A DNA stretch of 64,000 nt from Pantoea cypripedii (GTDB taxonomy: Bacteria; Pseudomonadota; Gammaproteobacteria; Enterobacterales; Enterobacteriaceae): NCBI RefSeq assembly GCF_011395035.1, contig NZ_CP024768.1:3157979-3221978 (forward strand), read 5' to 3'. Under the pieces are notes generated by a model. It had not been told where the DNA came from and did not search any database. It worked only from the letters and a program-made list of their open reading frames with translations. The translations under genes were made by a program, and so were the position numbers. Shown piece by piece: positions 37,339 through 46,586 of the stretch (position 1 is the stretch's first letter; each line of letters begins with the position of its first letter).

Positions 37339-38805
37339 TTATGAACCCATGCGGTAGTTCGGCGACTCTTTAGTGATGGTCACATCGTGCACGTGGCTTT
37401 CCGAGATGCCCGCGCCGCTGATGCGAACAAACTCTGCTTTGGTGCGCAGATCATCAATGGTCGGGCAACCGGTCAGACCCATACAGGAGCGCAGGCCGCC
37501 CATCTGCTGGTGCACGATCTCTTTCAGGCGGCCTTTGTAGGCAACGCGACCTTCGATACCTTCCGGCACCAGTTTGTCAGCCGCGTTATCGCTCTGGAAG
37601 TAACGGTCGGAAGAACCTTTGGACATCGCGCCCAGGGAACCCATACCACGGTATGATTTGAATGAACGGCCCTGATACAGCTCGATTTCACCCGGAGATT
37701 CTTCGGTACCGGCCAGCATAGAACCGACCATGACCGCTGCCGCACCGGCGGCGATGGCTTTGGCGATGTCGCCAGAGAAGCGGATACCGCCATCGGCGAT
37801 GACCGGAATACCCGTGCCTTCCAGCGCTTCTACCGCGTCAGAAACGGCAGTGATCTGCGGAACACCGACGCCAGTCACGATACGGGTGGTACAGATGGAG
37901 CCAGGGCCGATACCCACTTTCACCGCGCTCACACCGGCTTGCGCCAGCGCCAGAGCACCTGCACCGGTCGCTACGTTGCCGCCGATGATTTCGAGGTCCG
38001 GGTATTTCGCACGGGTTTCACGAATACGCTGCAACACGCCTTCAGAGTGGCCGTGTGAGGAGTCGATCAGCAGAACGTCAACGCCCGCTGCAACCAGCGC
38101 ATCTACGCGCTCTTCGTTGCCTGCGCCCGCACCCACCGCAGCACCTACACGCAGGCGACCCTGCGCATCTTTACAGGCATTCGGTTTACGTTCGGCTTTC
38201 TGGAAATCTTTTACGGTGATCATGCCCAGCAGATGGAAGCTGTCGTCCACCACCAGCGCTTTCTCAACGCGTTTTTCGTGCATTTTTTGCAGCACGACGT
38301 CACGGGCTTCACCCTCTTTCACCGTCACCAGACGCTCTTTCGGGGTCATCACCGCAGAAACCGGCAGGGTCAGGTCGGTAACGAAACGCACGTCACGGCC
38401 GGTAATGATACCGACCAGTTCGTTGTCGGCATTCACCACCGGGTAACCGGCAAAGCCGTTACGCTCGGTCAGCTCTTTCACTTCCGCCAGGGCAGTGGTT
38501 GGCAGCACGGTCTGCGGTTCGGTGACCACGCCGCTTTCATGTTTTTTCACCTTGCGAACTTCATCCGCCTGGCGCTCAATTGACATGTTTTTGTGAATAA
38601 AGCCCAGACCACCTTCCTGTGCCAGCGCGATGGCCAGACCCGCTTCGGTCACGGTGTCCATGGCAGCGGAGAGCATGGGGATGTTCAGACGAATGTTTTT
38701 CGTCAGTTGGGTGCTGAGATCGGCCGTGTTAGGCAGAACGGTAGAATGAGCAGGAACGAGCAGAACGTCGTCAAATGTGAGTGCTTCTTTAGCGATTCGT
38801 AGCAT
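37339..38805 (-). CDS. guaB: GuaB, IMP dehydrogenase
   Basis: A 488-residue TIM-barrel enzyme (same length as E. coli GuaB) that oxidises IMP to XMP with NAD, the committed step to GMP. The catalytic cysteine is in VGIGPGSICTTRIVTGVG. Two CBS domains are inserted at about residues 93-205. The flap YKGRLKEIVHQQMGGLRSCM is intact. First gene of guaBA; the promoter region shows a TATAAT and a PurR-like site. Confidence 0.98.
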   Translation of the reverse strand: MLRIAKEALTFDDVLLVPAHSTVLPNTADLSTQLTKNIRLNIPMLSAAMDTVTEAGLAIALAQEGGLGFIHKNMSIERQADEVRKVKKHESGVVTEPQTVLPTTALAEVKELTERNGFAGYPVVNADNELVGIITGRDVRFVTDLTLPVSAVMTPKERLVTVKEGEARDVVLQKMHEKRVEKALVVDDSFHLLGMITVKDFQKAERKPNACKDAQGRLRVGAAVGAGAGNEERVDALVAAGVDVLLIDSSHGHSEGVLQRIRETRAKYPDLEIIGGNVATGAGALALAQAGVSAVKVGIGPGSICTTRIVTGVGVPQITAVSDAVEALEGTGIPVIADGGIRFSGDIAKAIAAGAAAVMVGSMLAGTEESPGEIELYQGRSFKSYRGMGSLGAMSKGSSDRYFQSDNAADKLVPEGIEGRVAYKGRLKEIVHQQMGGLRSCMGLTGCPTIDDLRTKAEFVRISGAGISESHVHDVTITKESPNYRMGS

Positions 38806-38857
38806 GGCAATATCTCAACCTGGGGGTGAATGAGAACAGATAAAATATTGCCGCGGC

Positions 38858-38883
38858 ATTATACAGGCCGAAATCGGTTGCCT
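38858..38883 (-). promoter_or_regulatory. guaB promoter -10 with overlapping PurR-like site
   Basis: On the minus strand TATAAT occupies 38858-38863. Just upstream, 38868-38883 reads AGGCAACCGATTTCGG, which agrees with the PurR consensus at about 11 of 16 positions. guaBA is PurR-regulated in E. coli. Confidence 0.6.
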
Positions 38884-38906
38884 CCAGTGTTTTTTCAGAA
38901 AAAGTC

Positions 38907-38934
38907 TTGATCCTCTGTACCAGCCATGTAGTAT
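38907..38934 (+). promoter_or_regulatory. Candidate xseA promoter
   Basis: TTGATC at 38907-38912 and TAGTAT at 38929-38934 are separated by 16 bp, 41 bp upstream of the xseA ATG. Confidence 0.5.
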
Positions 38935-38975
38935 CGGTTAATTAACCCTCTGATTTACTATTTGATCTCCATCAC

Positions 38976-40349
38976 ATGTCGCTACCGCCAACCGCCAATA
39001 TTTTTACCGTTAGCCGCCTGAATACCACGGTGCGTCAACTGCTGGAAAATGAAATGGGTCTGGTGTGGCTCAGCGCGGAAATCTCCAATTTTACCCAACC
39101 CGCTTCCGGCCACTGGTACTTCACCCTGAAGGATGATGGTGCTCAGGTACGCTGCGCCATGTTCCGTAACAGCAATCGCCGGGTGGCGTTTCGCCCGCAG
39201 CATGGCCAACAGGTGCTGGTACGTGCCAGCATCACGTTGTATGAACCACGCGGCGACTATCAGCTGATTATCGAAAGCATGCACCCAGCGGGTGAAGGCT
39301 TGCTGCAGCAGCAGTTTGAGCAGCTGAAAACCCGGCTGGCGGCGGAAGGTTTATTTGATCAGCAATTCAAGCAACCGCTGCCGGATCCGGCGCGCCAGGT
39401 CGGGGTGATCACCTCCGCCACCGGCGCAGCGCTGCATGATGTGCTGCGCGTTCTGCATCGTCGCGATCCTTCGCTGCCGGTGGTGATTTATCCCACTGCG
39501 GTACAGGGTGTGGATGCCCCAGCGGCGATTGTGCGTGCTATCGAGCTGGCGAACCTGCGTGATGAGTGTGATGTGCTGATTGTGGGCCGTGGCGGCGGTT
39601 CACTGGAAGATTTGTGGAGTTTTAACGACGAACGCGTAGCACGGGCGATTTTCGCCAGCCGCCTGCCGATTGTCAGCGCTGTCGGGCATGAAACCGATGT
39701 CACCATCGCCGATTTTGTCGCCGACCTGCGCGCACCGACCCCGTCCGCTGCCGCCGAACTGGTCAGCCGTAATCAGCTGGAGTTAGTTCGCCGTCTGCAA
39801 TCGCAGCAGCAGCGGCTGGAAATGGCGATGGATTACTATCTGGCGCAGCAGCAGCGTCGCTTTACCCGTATGCAGCACCGTTTGCAGCAACAACATCCCC
39901 AGCTACGCCTGGCGCGCCAGAGCACCGCTCTGCTGCAACTGAAACAGCGATTGACTGAGGCAATGGACCTGCACCTGCGTAGTGCCAGCCGCCAGCAGGA
40001 TCGCCTGGTGCAGCGACTGAACACGCAGCAACCGCAGCCCCGCATCCTGCGCGCCCAGCAACAGCTTCAGCAGTGGCATTACCGTTTGCAGCAGGGGATG
40101 GAGCGACAGCTCAACCACAATCGCCAGCGCTTTGGCACCCTGGCAGCACAACTGGAAGCCGTAAGCCCACTGGCAACGCTGGCACGCGGTTTTAGCGTGA
40201 CCACCGATACCCAGGGTCATGTGGTGAAGAAAATGCAGCAGCTGAGCAAAGGCGACTTATTACGTACCCGGCTGGATGATGGCTGGGTGGAGAGTGAAGT
40301 GACCGCACTGACCCCGCAAAAATCCACCGGACGTAAATCCCGTACCTGA
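38976..40349 (+). CDS. xseA: XseA, exonuclease VII large subunit
   Basis: A 457-residue subunit (E. coli 456 aa) of the single-strand-specific, metal-independent exonuclease VII. An N-terminal OB fold (about residues 8-105, ISNFTQPASGHWYFTLKDD) binds DNA. The catalytic domain has DVLIVGRGGGSLEDLWSFND, and a long Gln/Arg-rich coiled coil follows (about 270-400) that binds the XseB subunits. Divergent from guaBA, as in E. coli. The ribosome site is weak, but the start matches the E. coli one. Confidence 0.97.
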   Translation: MSLPPTANIFTVSRLNTTVRQLLENEMGLVWLSAEISNFTQPASGHWYFTLKDDGAQVRCAMFRNSNRRVAFRPQHGQQVLVRASITLYEPRGDYQLIIESMHPAGEGLLQQQFEQLKTRLAAEGLFDQQFKQPLPDPARQVGVITSATGAALHDVLRVLHRRDPSLPVVIYPTAVQGVDAPAAIVRAIELANLRDECDVLIVGRGGGSLEDLWSFNDERVARAIFASRLPIVSAVGHETDVTIADFVADLRAPTPSAAAELVSRNQLELVRRLQSQQQRLEMAMDYYLAQQQRRFTRMQHRLQQQHPQLRLARQSTALLQLKQRLTEAMDLHLRSASRQQDRLVQRLNTQQPQPRILRAQQQLQQWHYRLQQGMERQLNHNRQRFGTLAAQLEAVSPLATLARGFSVTTDTQGHVVKKMQQLSKGDLLRTRLDDGWVESEVTALTPQKSTGRKSRT

Positions 40350-40408
40350 ATCGCGCCGCGACATTCGATCTATACTTTCTGGCACATACATCTGCCAGGA
40401 AGCCTGAT

Positions 40409-41422
40409 ATGCCCTATAGTGTGATTCCACCCTATATCCTGCGCAATATTATTGCTCACGGCTCCGGCCCACAGCAGGATTACGCACGCCGCACCCTCAC
40501 CCATGTTCAGCATCTGATGACTGAGCATGCACGCAGCGCCGCCCCCTCCAGCAGCGCGCCCCCTGGCCAGGTGGTACGCGCCATTTACGATGCCGAACAT
40601 ACTCAGAATCTACCCGGTACGCTGATTCGCCAGGAAGGCCAACCCGGCAATGGCGATGTCGCCGCAGAGGAAGCCTGGGACTATCTCGGCGTCACCTACG
40701 ATTTCTACTGGCAGGCCTATAAACGCAACTCGCTGGATAACAAAGGATTGAAGCTGGAGGGCTCCGTTCATTACGGCAAGGAGTATCAGAATGCCTTCTG
40801 GAACGGCCAGCAAATGGTGTTCGGCGACGGTGATGGGGAGATTTTCAATCGTTTCACCATCGCCATTGATGTGGTCGCGCATGAACTGACCCACGGGGTG
40901 ACAGAAAGCGAAGCCGGGCTGGTTTATTTTGCCCAGTCTGGCGCACTTAATGAGTCGATGTCGGATGTGTTTGGTTCGCTGGTGAAGCAATTTCATCAGC
41001 AGCAAACCGCCGATCAGGCGGACTGGATCATTGGTGAAGGGTTGCTGGCTAAAGGCATCAACGGGCGTGGCTTGCGTTCTATGTCGGCCCCTGGCACCGC
41101 ATACGACGATCCGATGTTGGGCAAAGATCCGCAACCCGCCGATATGGCGCACTACATCGACACCCGTGACGACAACGGTGGCGTGCACCTCAATTCCGGC
41201 ATTCCTAACCGCGCATTTTATCTCGCGGCAACGTCGCTGGGCGGCTTCGCCTGGGAGCTGGCGGGTCAGGCATGGTATGACAGCTTATGCGATAAAACCC
41301 TGCCTCAGAATGCGGATTTCAGCACCTTTGCCCGCTTTACCGTGCAGCACGGCGCCAAACGTTTTAACCGTTCGGTAGCGGATGCGATCCAGAGCGCGTG
41401 GCAACAGGTAGGTGTGACGTGA
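40409..41422 (+). CDS. Protealysin-like M4 metalloprotease
   Basis: A 337-residue thermolysin-family zinc protease with no signal peptide. The zinc motif is HELTH (residues 158-162) and the third ligand is Glu182 in NESMSD. The short propeptide of about 50 residues begins with PPYILRN, like the PPYLL-type motif of protealysin precursors. Protealysin-type enzymes are intracellular or leave by non-classical routes and have been linked to bacterial invasion of host cells. The next gene overlaps by 4 bp and encodes an inhibitor of this protease type. Confidence 0.9.
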   Translation: MPYSVIPPYILRNIIAHGSGPQQDYARRTLTHVQHLMTEHARSAAPSSSAPPGQVVRAIYDAEHTQNLPGTLIRQEGQPGNGDVAAEEAWDYLGVTYDFYWQAYKRNSLDNKGLKLEGSVHYGKEYQNAFWNGQQMVFGDGDGEIFNRFTIAIDVVAHELTHGVTESEAGLVYFAQSGALNESMSDVFGSLVKQFHQQQTADQADWIIGEGLLAKGINGRGLRSMSAPGTAYDDPMLGKDPQPADMAHYIDTRDDNGGVHLNSGIPNRAFYLAATSLGGFAWELAGQAWYDSLCDKTLPQNADFSTFARFTVQHGAKRFNRSVADAIQSAWQQVGVT

Positions 41423-41754
41423 ATATCCCCGAACTCACCGATGATGCGATTATCGAGCTGGCGCGTGAAGGTGGACTGGCCTTTATCCCGCGTTTGCACA
41501 CCGAACGACGTTTTGCGCTGGCGCAATTGCCCACACCGCAAAAACAACGGATATGTGCGGTGCTGGAACAGGCCATGCCGCTGGGCGAGCCGGAAGATCA
41601 GGCTGCCAACATGGGCCGTGGCGATCAACGCTATTTTCGCATCCAGGTCAGCTACGCCACCCACCAGCAAAGCGGGACAGTGGTGATTTTGATTCCGGAA
41701 CAGGTTGCCCCACCCGAGCTGGAAGCGCTGTGGCGTGAAGGCGAGCAGACATAA
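41419..41754 (+). CDS. Emfourin-type protealysin inhibitor
   Basis: A 111-residue protein starting at GTG 41419, overlapping the protease stop as GTGA. It resembles emfourin, the slow tight-binding inhibitor encoded next to protealysin in Serratia. Visible blocks are ELAREGGLAFIP, RICAVLEQA, RGDQRYFRIQVSY and VVILIPEQVAPPELEAL. It has no signal peptide, which fits inhibition of the protease inside the cell. The coupling implies balanced synthesis. A terminator follows. Confidence 0.82.
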   Translation: MNIPELTDDAIIELAREGGLAFIPRLHTERRFALAQLPTPQKQRICAVLEQAMPLGEPEDQAANMGRGDQRYFRIQVSYATHQQSGTVVILIPEQVAPPELEALWREGEQT

Positions 41755-41784
41755 AAAAAGGACCGGCGATGCCGGTCCTTTTTC
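41754..41784. terminator. Terminator after the protease-inhibitor operon
   Basis: GGACCGGC (41760-41767) pairs with GCCGGTCC (41771-41778) across a 3-nt loop. Seven A precede it and five T follow, so it can also serve the convergent dehydrogenase gene. Confidence 0.9.
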
Positions 41785-41824
41785 TTCGCATCCGGCCAGC
41801 AGAGACTGGCCGGGAACATCATCG

Positions 41825-44254
41825 TTACGGCAAGGCGTAGGCGATAACGTAATCACCACGGTCCGGAGACTGACGAGCACCACCTGCAGAGATCAGGATG
41901 TACTGTTTGCCCGTCTTCGGCGACACGTAGCTGATTGGGCCACCCTGGCTACCCACTGGCAGACGGGCTTTCCACACTTCTTTACCGGTTGAGCTGTCGA
42001 ACGCACGCAGGTAGTAATCCTGAGTACCGGCGAAGAATACCAGGCCACCCTGCGTTGCCAGCGAACCACCCAGTGTCGGCATACCAATTGGCATCTGTGC
42101 GTGCATTTTAATACCGAACGGACCGGTATCCTGCACCGTACCTACCGGTACCTGCCAGACAATTTTACGGGTCTTCATATCAATCGCGGACATGGTACCG
42201 AACGGCGGAGCCTGGCACGGAATACCCAGCGGAGACATGAAGCGGTTTTTGTTAACAGCGTAAGGCGTGCCTTTCAGCGGTACCGCACCCATACCGGTGT
42301 TGACTGATTCACCGCCGTTGCTGGCTGCCGCTTTGGTGGTATCCTGCGGAATCATCTGCACCCACAGGCCCAGACGCATATCGTTGACGAACATGTACTG
42401 GTTGTTCGGGTCAAACGAGATGCTGCCCCAGTTCATACCACCCAGAGAACCCGGGAAGCTGAGTGAGACGTCGGTATCCGGCACGGTGAACAGACCGTTG
42501 TAACGCATGGATTTGAAGCTGATACGGCAGATCAACTGGTCGAACGGCGTTGCCCCCCACATGTCAGACTCTTTCAGGGTCTGGTTGCCAATGTTCGGCA
42601 TTTCTACCGAATGCGGCTGGGTTTTGGTGTACTGCTCGTTCGGGATATGACCCTGTGGCATCGGCAGCTCTTCAACCTTGGTCAAAGGCTTGCCAGTCAG
42701 GCGATCCAGCACCCAAATCATGCCGGTTTTCGCACCGATAACGACCGCAGGTTTGGTGGTGCCATCCTTCATCGGGAAGTCAACCAGGCTCGGCTGCATT
42801 GGCAAGTCGAAGTCCCACAGATCGTTATGCACGGTCTGGTAAACCCACTTCTCTTTACCGGTGGTGGCATCCAGCGCCAGGACAGCCGCGCCGTATTTGT
42901 GATCCAGACGGGTACGGTTCGCACCCCACAGGTCAACAGACGGGCTACCCATCGGCAGGAACACGGTGTTCATCGCCGGATCGTAGGACATCGGTGCCCA
43001 GGAGTTCGGGGTACTACGGGTGTAGTCTTTGCCCGGCATCAGCACCGCATTCGGGTCCACGTTGCCTGGGTCAAACGCCCAACGCATTTTACCGGTGATG
43101 ACGTCGAAGCCACGCAGCACGCCGCCAGGCATGTCGGTCTGTACGTTATCCGCTACACGACCGCCCACTACCACCGTGGTGCCTGCCATTGCAGGTGCCG
43201 AAGTCAGCTGGTATTGCGGGTCTGGCGCTTTGCCAAGGCCTTCTTTCAGATCCACCACACCGTGGTCACCGAAATCTTCACAGAACTCACCGTTGTCGGC
43301 GTTGATAGCGATCAGACGCGCATCGATGGTGTTCATCAGAATACGACGCTGACAGGTATCACCGGCCGCCAGAGTGACAGGAGTCACCGGCGTGGAGCCA
43401 GGCTGAGTCGGCTGAGTCAGCGGCTTGGTCGCATCAAAGTACGCCAGGCCACGGCAACGGTTCCACACCTGAGACTGGGCGTTAATTTCACGTTTCCAGA
43501 TCTGCTTACCGGTGTCGGCCGCAACAGCGATCACGTTGTTGTGCGGGGTACACAGGAACAGGGTGTTGCCAACCTGCAACGGCGTTTCCTGATCTTCAGC
43601 ACCGTTTCCGCCAGGGCTGATTGGGGTATCACCGGTGTGGAACGTCCAGGCCACTTGCAGGTCTTTCACGTTGTCACGGGTGATCTGATCCAGCGCCACG
43701 AAGCGGTCACCGCCAGGGGTGTTGCCGTAGTTTTCCCAGTTTTTCTGCTGTTTCGCTTTATCCACCGGAATCAGCGGCAGCTGCGTGCCTTCAAAGGCAA
43801 CAGTCGGGTGCGGCTGGAACATCTGAACAAAGGTTGCCACCATACCGACGACAATCACCGCAGACAGCGTATACGAGACTTTCGCCAGGGAGCTTTTGCC
43901 CTCAGCCTTACGCAGTGCAGGCCAGGTCAGGAACGCCAGCAGCATCAAGCCCGCAGGCACCATCAGACGTGAAACCAGCGGCCAGAACACCCAGCCCGCA
44001 TCCACCAGCGCCCAAATCAGCGTACCGGCGAAGACCAGAATGAACAGCGTGACAGCTGAAGACTTACGACGGAAGAATTGAATCGCCGACAGTAACATAA
44101 CGATACCGGCAATCAGGAAGTACCAGCTGCCGCCAAGGGAGACCAGCTTGCCACCACCGATGGCGAAGAACAGGCCGACGGCCAACAGGACCAGCCCTAA
44201 TAACACAGACCAGATGCTCAACCCTTTACAGGGGCGAGCGGAATTTTCTGCCAT
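41825..44254 (-). CDS. Membrane-bound PQQ-dependent dehydrogenase, glucose/quinate/shikimate family
   Basis: An 809-residue quinoprotein (E. coli Gcd is 796 aa). Five TMs occupy about residues 10-140. The periplasmic eight-bladed propeller binds PQQ and calcium; visible blocks include WAFDPGNVDPNAV, TVHNDLWDFDLPMQPSL and KTGMIWVLDRLTGKP. It passes electrons to ubiquinone. Glucose oxidation to gluconate is the best-known role, but the same family contains quinate/shikimate dehydrogenases, and I cannot decide from motifs alone. ATG at 44254 is preferred over an in-frame start at 44302. No pqq genes are in the window. Confidence 0.85.
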   Translation of the reverse strand: MAENSARPCKGLSIWSVLLGLVLLAVGLFFAIGGGKLVSLGGSWYFLIAGIVMLLSAIQFFRRKSSAVTLFILVFAGTLIWALVDAGWVFWPLVSRLMVPAGLMLLAFLTWPALRKAEGKSSLAKVSYTLSAVIVVGMVATFVQMFQPHPTVAFEGTQLPLIPVDKAKQQKNWENYGNTPGGDRFVALDQITRDNVKDLQVAWTFHTGDTPISPGGNGAEDQETPLQVGNTLFLCTPHNNVIAVAADTGKQIWKREINAQSQVWNRCRGLAYFDATKPLTQPTQPGSTPVTPVTLAAGDTCQRRILMNTIDARLIAINADNGEFCEDFGDHGVVDLKEGLGKAPDPQYQLTSAPAMAGTTVVVGGRVADNVQTDMPGGVLRGFDVITGKMRWAFDPGNVDPNAVLMPGKDYTRSTPNSWAPMSYDPAMNTVFLPMGSPSVDLWGANRTRLDHKYGAAVLALDATTGKEKWVYQTVHNDLWDFDLPMQPSLVDFPMKDGTTKPAVVIGAKTGMIWVLDRLTGKPLTKVEELPMPQGHIPNEQYTKTQPHSVEMPNIGNQTLKESDMWGATPFDQLICRISFKSMRYNGLFTVPDTDVSLSFPGSLGGMNWGSISFDPNNQYMFVNDMRLGLWVQMIPQDTTKAAASNGGESVNTGMGAVPLKGTPYAVNKNRFMSPLGIPCQAPPFGTMSAIDMKTRKIVWQVPVGTVQDTGPFGIKMHAQMPIGMPTLGGSLATQGGLVFFAGTQDYYLRAFDSSTGKEVWKARLPVGSQGGPISYVSPKTGKQYILISAGGARQSPDRGDYVIAYALP

Positions 44255-44649
44255 AACACAAACTCTCCTGAAAAAATAAAGCGCTGGCGCCGGACATAGC
44301 ATATTGCCCGGTCGCAGATCCCCTGCCGCGCCTGTGGCAGGAATCGTTTCGTTAACGTCTTTATTTTAGAACCATTGGTACGGGTGCGATGCCCGTGATG
44401 CAGTGCTTGTGAGGAAGGACACAGCGAAACGCTATTGAGATCACCACAAGGCGGCAGGATTGTACCACCTGGTACATTAAGAAGTGAACATCCATAACGC
44501 AGGAGTTACTGCGCAATAGCATTTTTGCTACAAATCCAGTCGTAAGTTATTAAAACTTATGACGCAGGGAGGGTGAGATTTTTGTAGCAGCCCGATGTTT
44601 CGCGCATTGATGGCACGAAAACATCAACCCCGCGCGATAAATCGCGCCG
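44255..44649. other. Intergenic region upstream of the PQQ dehydrogenase
   Basis: About 395 bp between the divergently transcribed side of the dehydrogenase gene and the end of yfgJ. It should contain the dehydrogenase promoter. A short palindrome GTACCACCTGGTAC lies at about 44463-44476, and a family-1 repeat covers its right edge. No open frame of note was seen. Confidence 0.6.
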
Positions 44650-44653
44650 CTAC
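44632..44653. repeat. Extragenic palindrome, family 1, overlapping the yfgJ stop
   Basis: GCGCGAT (44632-44638), AA, ATCGCGC (44641-44647), then CGCTAC. The minus-strand TAG of yfgJ (44650-44652) lies in the GTAGCG arm of the repeat. Confidence 0.8.
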
Positions 44654-44886
44654 GATACGGAACCGTTGGTAATATCCGGTATAAATTCCACTCGTTTTTT
44701 TGAGATCAACCCATCGCCGTGCTGGCAAAAATAATCCACCGCACCACAGGCTTTCAGCACCTGCAAAGGTTGATGGCAATCCGGGCAGATGGCGATCTGA
44801 TCAAAATGTCTGCCGCAATGGGGGCAATCAAAACCTTCGGCCACATGAGTCAGCGCTTGCTGGCAGTCAGGACAATGAGCGTTCAT
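44650..44886 (-). CDS. yfgJ: YfgJ, zinc-ribbon protein
   Basis: A 78-residue protein with three zinc-ribbon-type CxxC pairs: CPDC (residues 5-8), CPHC near 21-24 and CPDC near 34-37, then CGAVDYFCQHGDGLISKKRVEF, which is nearly identical to E. coli YfgJ. E. coli YfgJ ends soon after KKRVEF (71 aa). Here the tail runs on as IPDITNGSVS and stops inside a family-1 palindrome. Function is unknown. ATG at 44886 matches E. coli; an upstream start at 44937 would run into the der terminator. Confidence 0.88.
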   Translation of the reverse strand: MNAHCPDCQQALTHVAEGFDCPHCGRHFDQIAICPDCHQPLQVLKACGAVDYFCQHGDGLISKKRVEFIPDITNGSVS

Positions 44887-44903
44887 CTTCTTCTCCAGGC
44901 ACA

Positions 44904-44934
44904 CAAAAAAAATGAGGGCCATTGTGGCCCTCAT
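44904..44934 (-). terminator. Terminator downstream of der
   Basis: ATGAGGGCCA (44912-44921) pairs with TGGCCCTCAT (44925-44934) across a 3-nt loop, and eight T follow on the minus strand. Confidence 0.9.
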
Positions 44935-44938
44935 CATC

Positions 44939-46429
44939 TTATTTCTTGTTCTTTTTCAGGTGCGACATCAGACGCTTACGTTTGCGCTGCTGAGTTGGCG
45001 TCAGCAGGTTACGTTTACCCGCAAACGGGTTATCGCCTTCTTTGAACTGAATACGAATCGGCGTACCCATCACGTTCAGCGAACGACGGAAGTAGTTCAT
45101 CAGATAACGCTTGTAGGAATCCGGCAGGTCTTTCACCTGGTTACCGTGAATCACCACAATCGGCGGGTTGTAACCACCGGCATGCGCATACTTCAGCTTC
45201 ACGCGACGGCCACGCACCAGCGGTGGCTGATGGTCATCGGCAGCCATATTCATGATGCGCGTCAGCATCGAGGTGTTCACACGTTTGGTGGAACAATCGT
45301 AGGCTTCGGTAACCGATTCAAACAGGTTACCTACGCCACTGCCATGCAGTGCCGAAATAAAGTGTACGCGTGCGAAGTCGATAAAGCCGAGACGGAAATC
45401 CAGCGTCTCCTTCACTTCATCTCTCACTTCCTGCGACAGGCCATCCCACTTGTTCACCACAATCACCAGTGAGCGCCCACTATTCAGGATAAAGCCCAGC
45501 AGCGACAGATCCTGATCGGAAATGCCTTCACGTGCATCGATCACCAGCATCACCACGTTGGCATCTTCAATCGCCTGCAACGTTTTGATCACCGAGAACT
45601 TCTCAACGGTATCGGTGATTTTGCCGCGCTTACGCACACCGGCGGTGTCGATCAGAATATATTCACGATCGTCACGCTCCATCGGGATGTAGATACTGTC
45701 ACGCGTGGTGCCTGGCATGTCGTAAACCACGACACGGTCTTCACCGAGAATACGGTTAGTAAGCGTTGACTTACCTACGTTCGGACGTCCGACAATCGCC
45801 AGTTTGATCGGTAGAGTGGTCGGATCGAAATCCTCCTCTTCCTCTTCTGGCAGCTCCTCGCCGTTCTCTTCTGCCGCTAACGCCGCCCAGTAGGCTTCGT
45901 TTTCGTCTTCTTCGCTGACTTCCTGCGGCGCAACGACATCCATCCACGGCAACAGCGCGGTTTCCAGCAGCGAGGTCACGCCACGGCCATGGGACGCGGC
46001 AATCGCGTGGATTTCACCCAGACCCAGAGCGTAGAAATCCAGCACCGCCGCTTCCGGATCGAGACCGTCGGTCTTGTTCGCCACCAGGAAGGTTGCTTTT
46101 TGACGTGAACGCAGGTGATTGGCGATCTGCTGGTCAGCTGGCATCACACCCGCACGAGCATCCACCAGGAACAGCACCACATCGGCCTCTTCAATCGCCA
46201 GCAGCGACTGCTCCGCCATGCGGTTTTCTACACCTTCTTCGGTGCCATCAATACCACCGGTATCGATAACAATAAATTCGCGCCCTTCCACTTCGGCGCG
46301 ACCATATTTGCGATCGCGAGTCAGTCCAGGAAAATCCGCCACCAGCGCATCACGAGTGCGCGTTAAGCGGTTAAACAGCGTGGATTTCCCCACATTGGGA
46401 CGCCCAACCAGCGCGACCACAGGTACCAT
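44939..46429 (-). CDS. der: Der (EngA), double-domain ribosome-assembly GTPase
   Basis: A 496-residue essential GTPase of 50S subunit maturation (E. coli 490 aa). Two GTPase domains each show VGRPNVGKST-type P-loops (about residues 8-17 and 210-219), NKTD and NKWD base-specificity motifs and DTGG/DTAG switch motifs. An acidic linker (EELPEEEEEDFD) joins them. The C-terminal KH-like domain ends in a basic tail (RKRKRLMSHLKKNKK). It follows bamB as in E. coli. Confidence 0.98.
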   Translation of the reverse strand: MVPVVALVGRPNVGKSTLFNRLTRTRDALVADFPGLTRDRKYGRAEVEGREFIVIDTGGIDGTEEGVENRMAEQSLLAIEEADVVLFLVDARAGVMPADQQIANHLRSRQKATFLVANKTDGLDPEAAVLDFYALGLGEIHAIAASHGRGVTSLLETALLPWMDVVAPQEVSEEDENEAYWAALAAEENGEELPEEEEEDFDPTTLPIKLAIVGRPNVGKSTLTNRILGEDRVVVYDMPGTTRDSIYIPMERDDREYILIDTAGVRKRGKITDTVEKFSVIKTLQAIEDANVVMLVIDAREGISDQDLSLLGFILNSGRSLVIVVNKWDGLSQEVRDEVKETLDFRLGFIDFARVHFISALHGSGVGNLFESVTEAYDCSTKRVNTSMLTRIMNMAADDHQPPLVRGRRVKLKYAHAGGYNPPIVVIHGNQVKDLPDSYKRYLMNYFRRSLNVMGTPIRIQFKEGDNPFAGKRNLLTPTQQRKRKRLMSHLKKNKK

Positions 46430-46519
46430 AACACTTGCCTCAGTTTAAAAAAGAATCGCCCGAATGGCGTGATTATAACGGTTTTTCCGTCAGCTTCAGG
46501 CTGAAGGCGCTAAGAATAG

Positions 46520-46558
46520 CATAAAACGAAACGGCTCCTGAATAATCAGGAGCCGTTT
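46520..46558 (-). terminator. Terminator downstream of bamB
   Basis: A perfect 13-bp stem (46529-46541 with 46546-46558, loop ATAA) followed on the minus strand by a T-rich tract (TTTCGTTTTATGC). It separates bamB from der. Confidence 0.88.
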
Positions 46559-46586
46559 ACCCTTCATACTTCAAGCTGCAGCTGCG

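Noticed and set aside
42611..43972. 453-codon plus-strand frame opposite the PQQ dehydrogenase
   Set aside because: Arg/His-rich composition and full overlap with a conserved gene mark it as a shadow frame.
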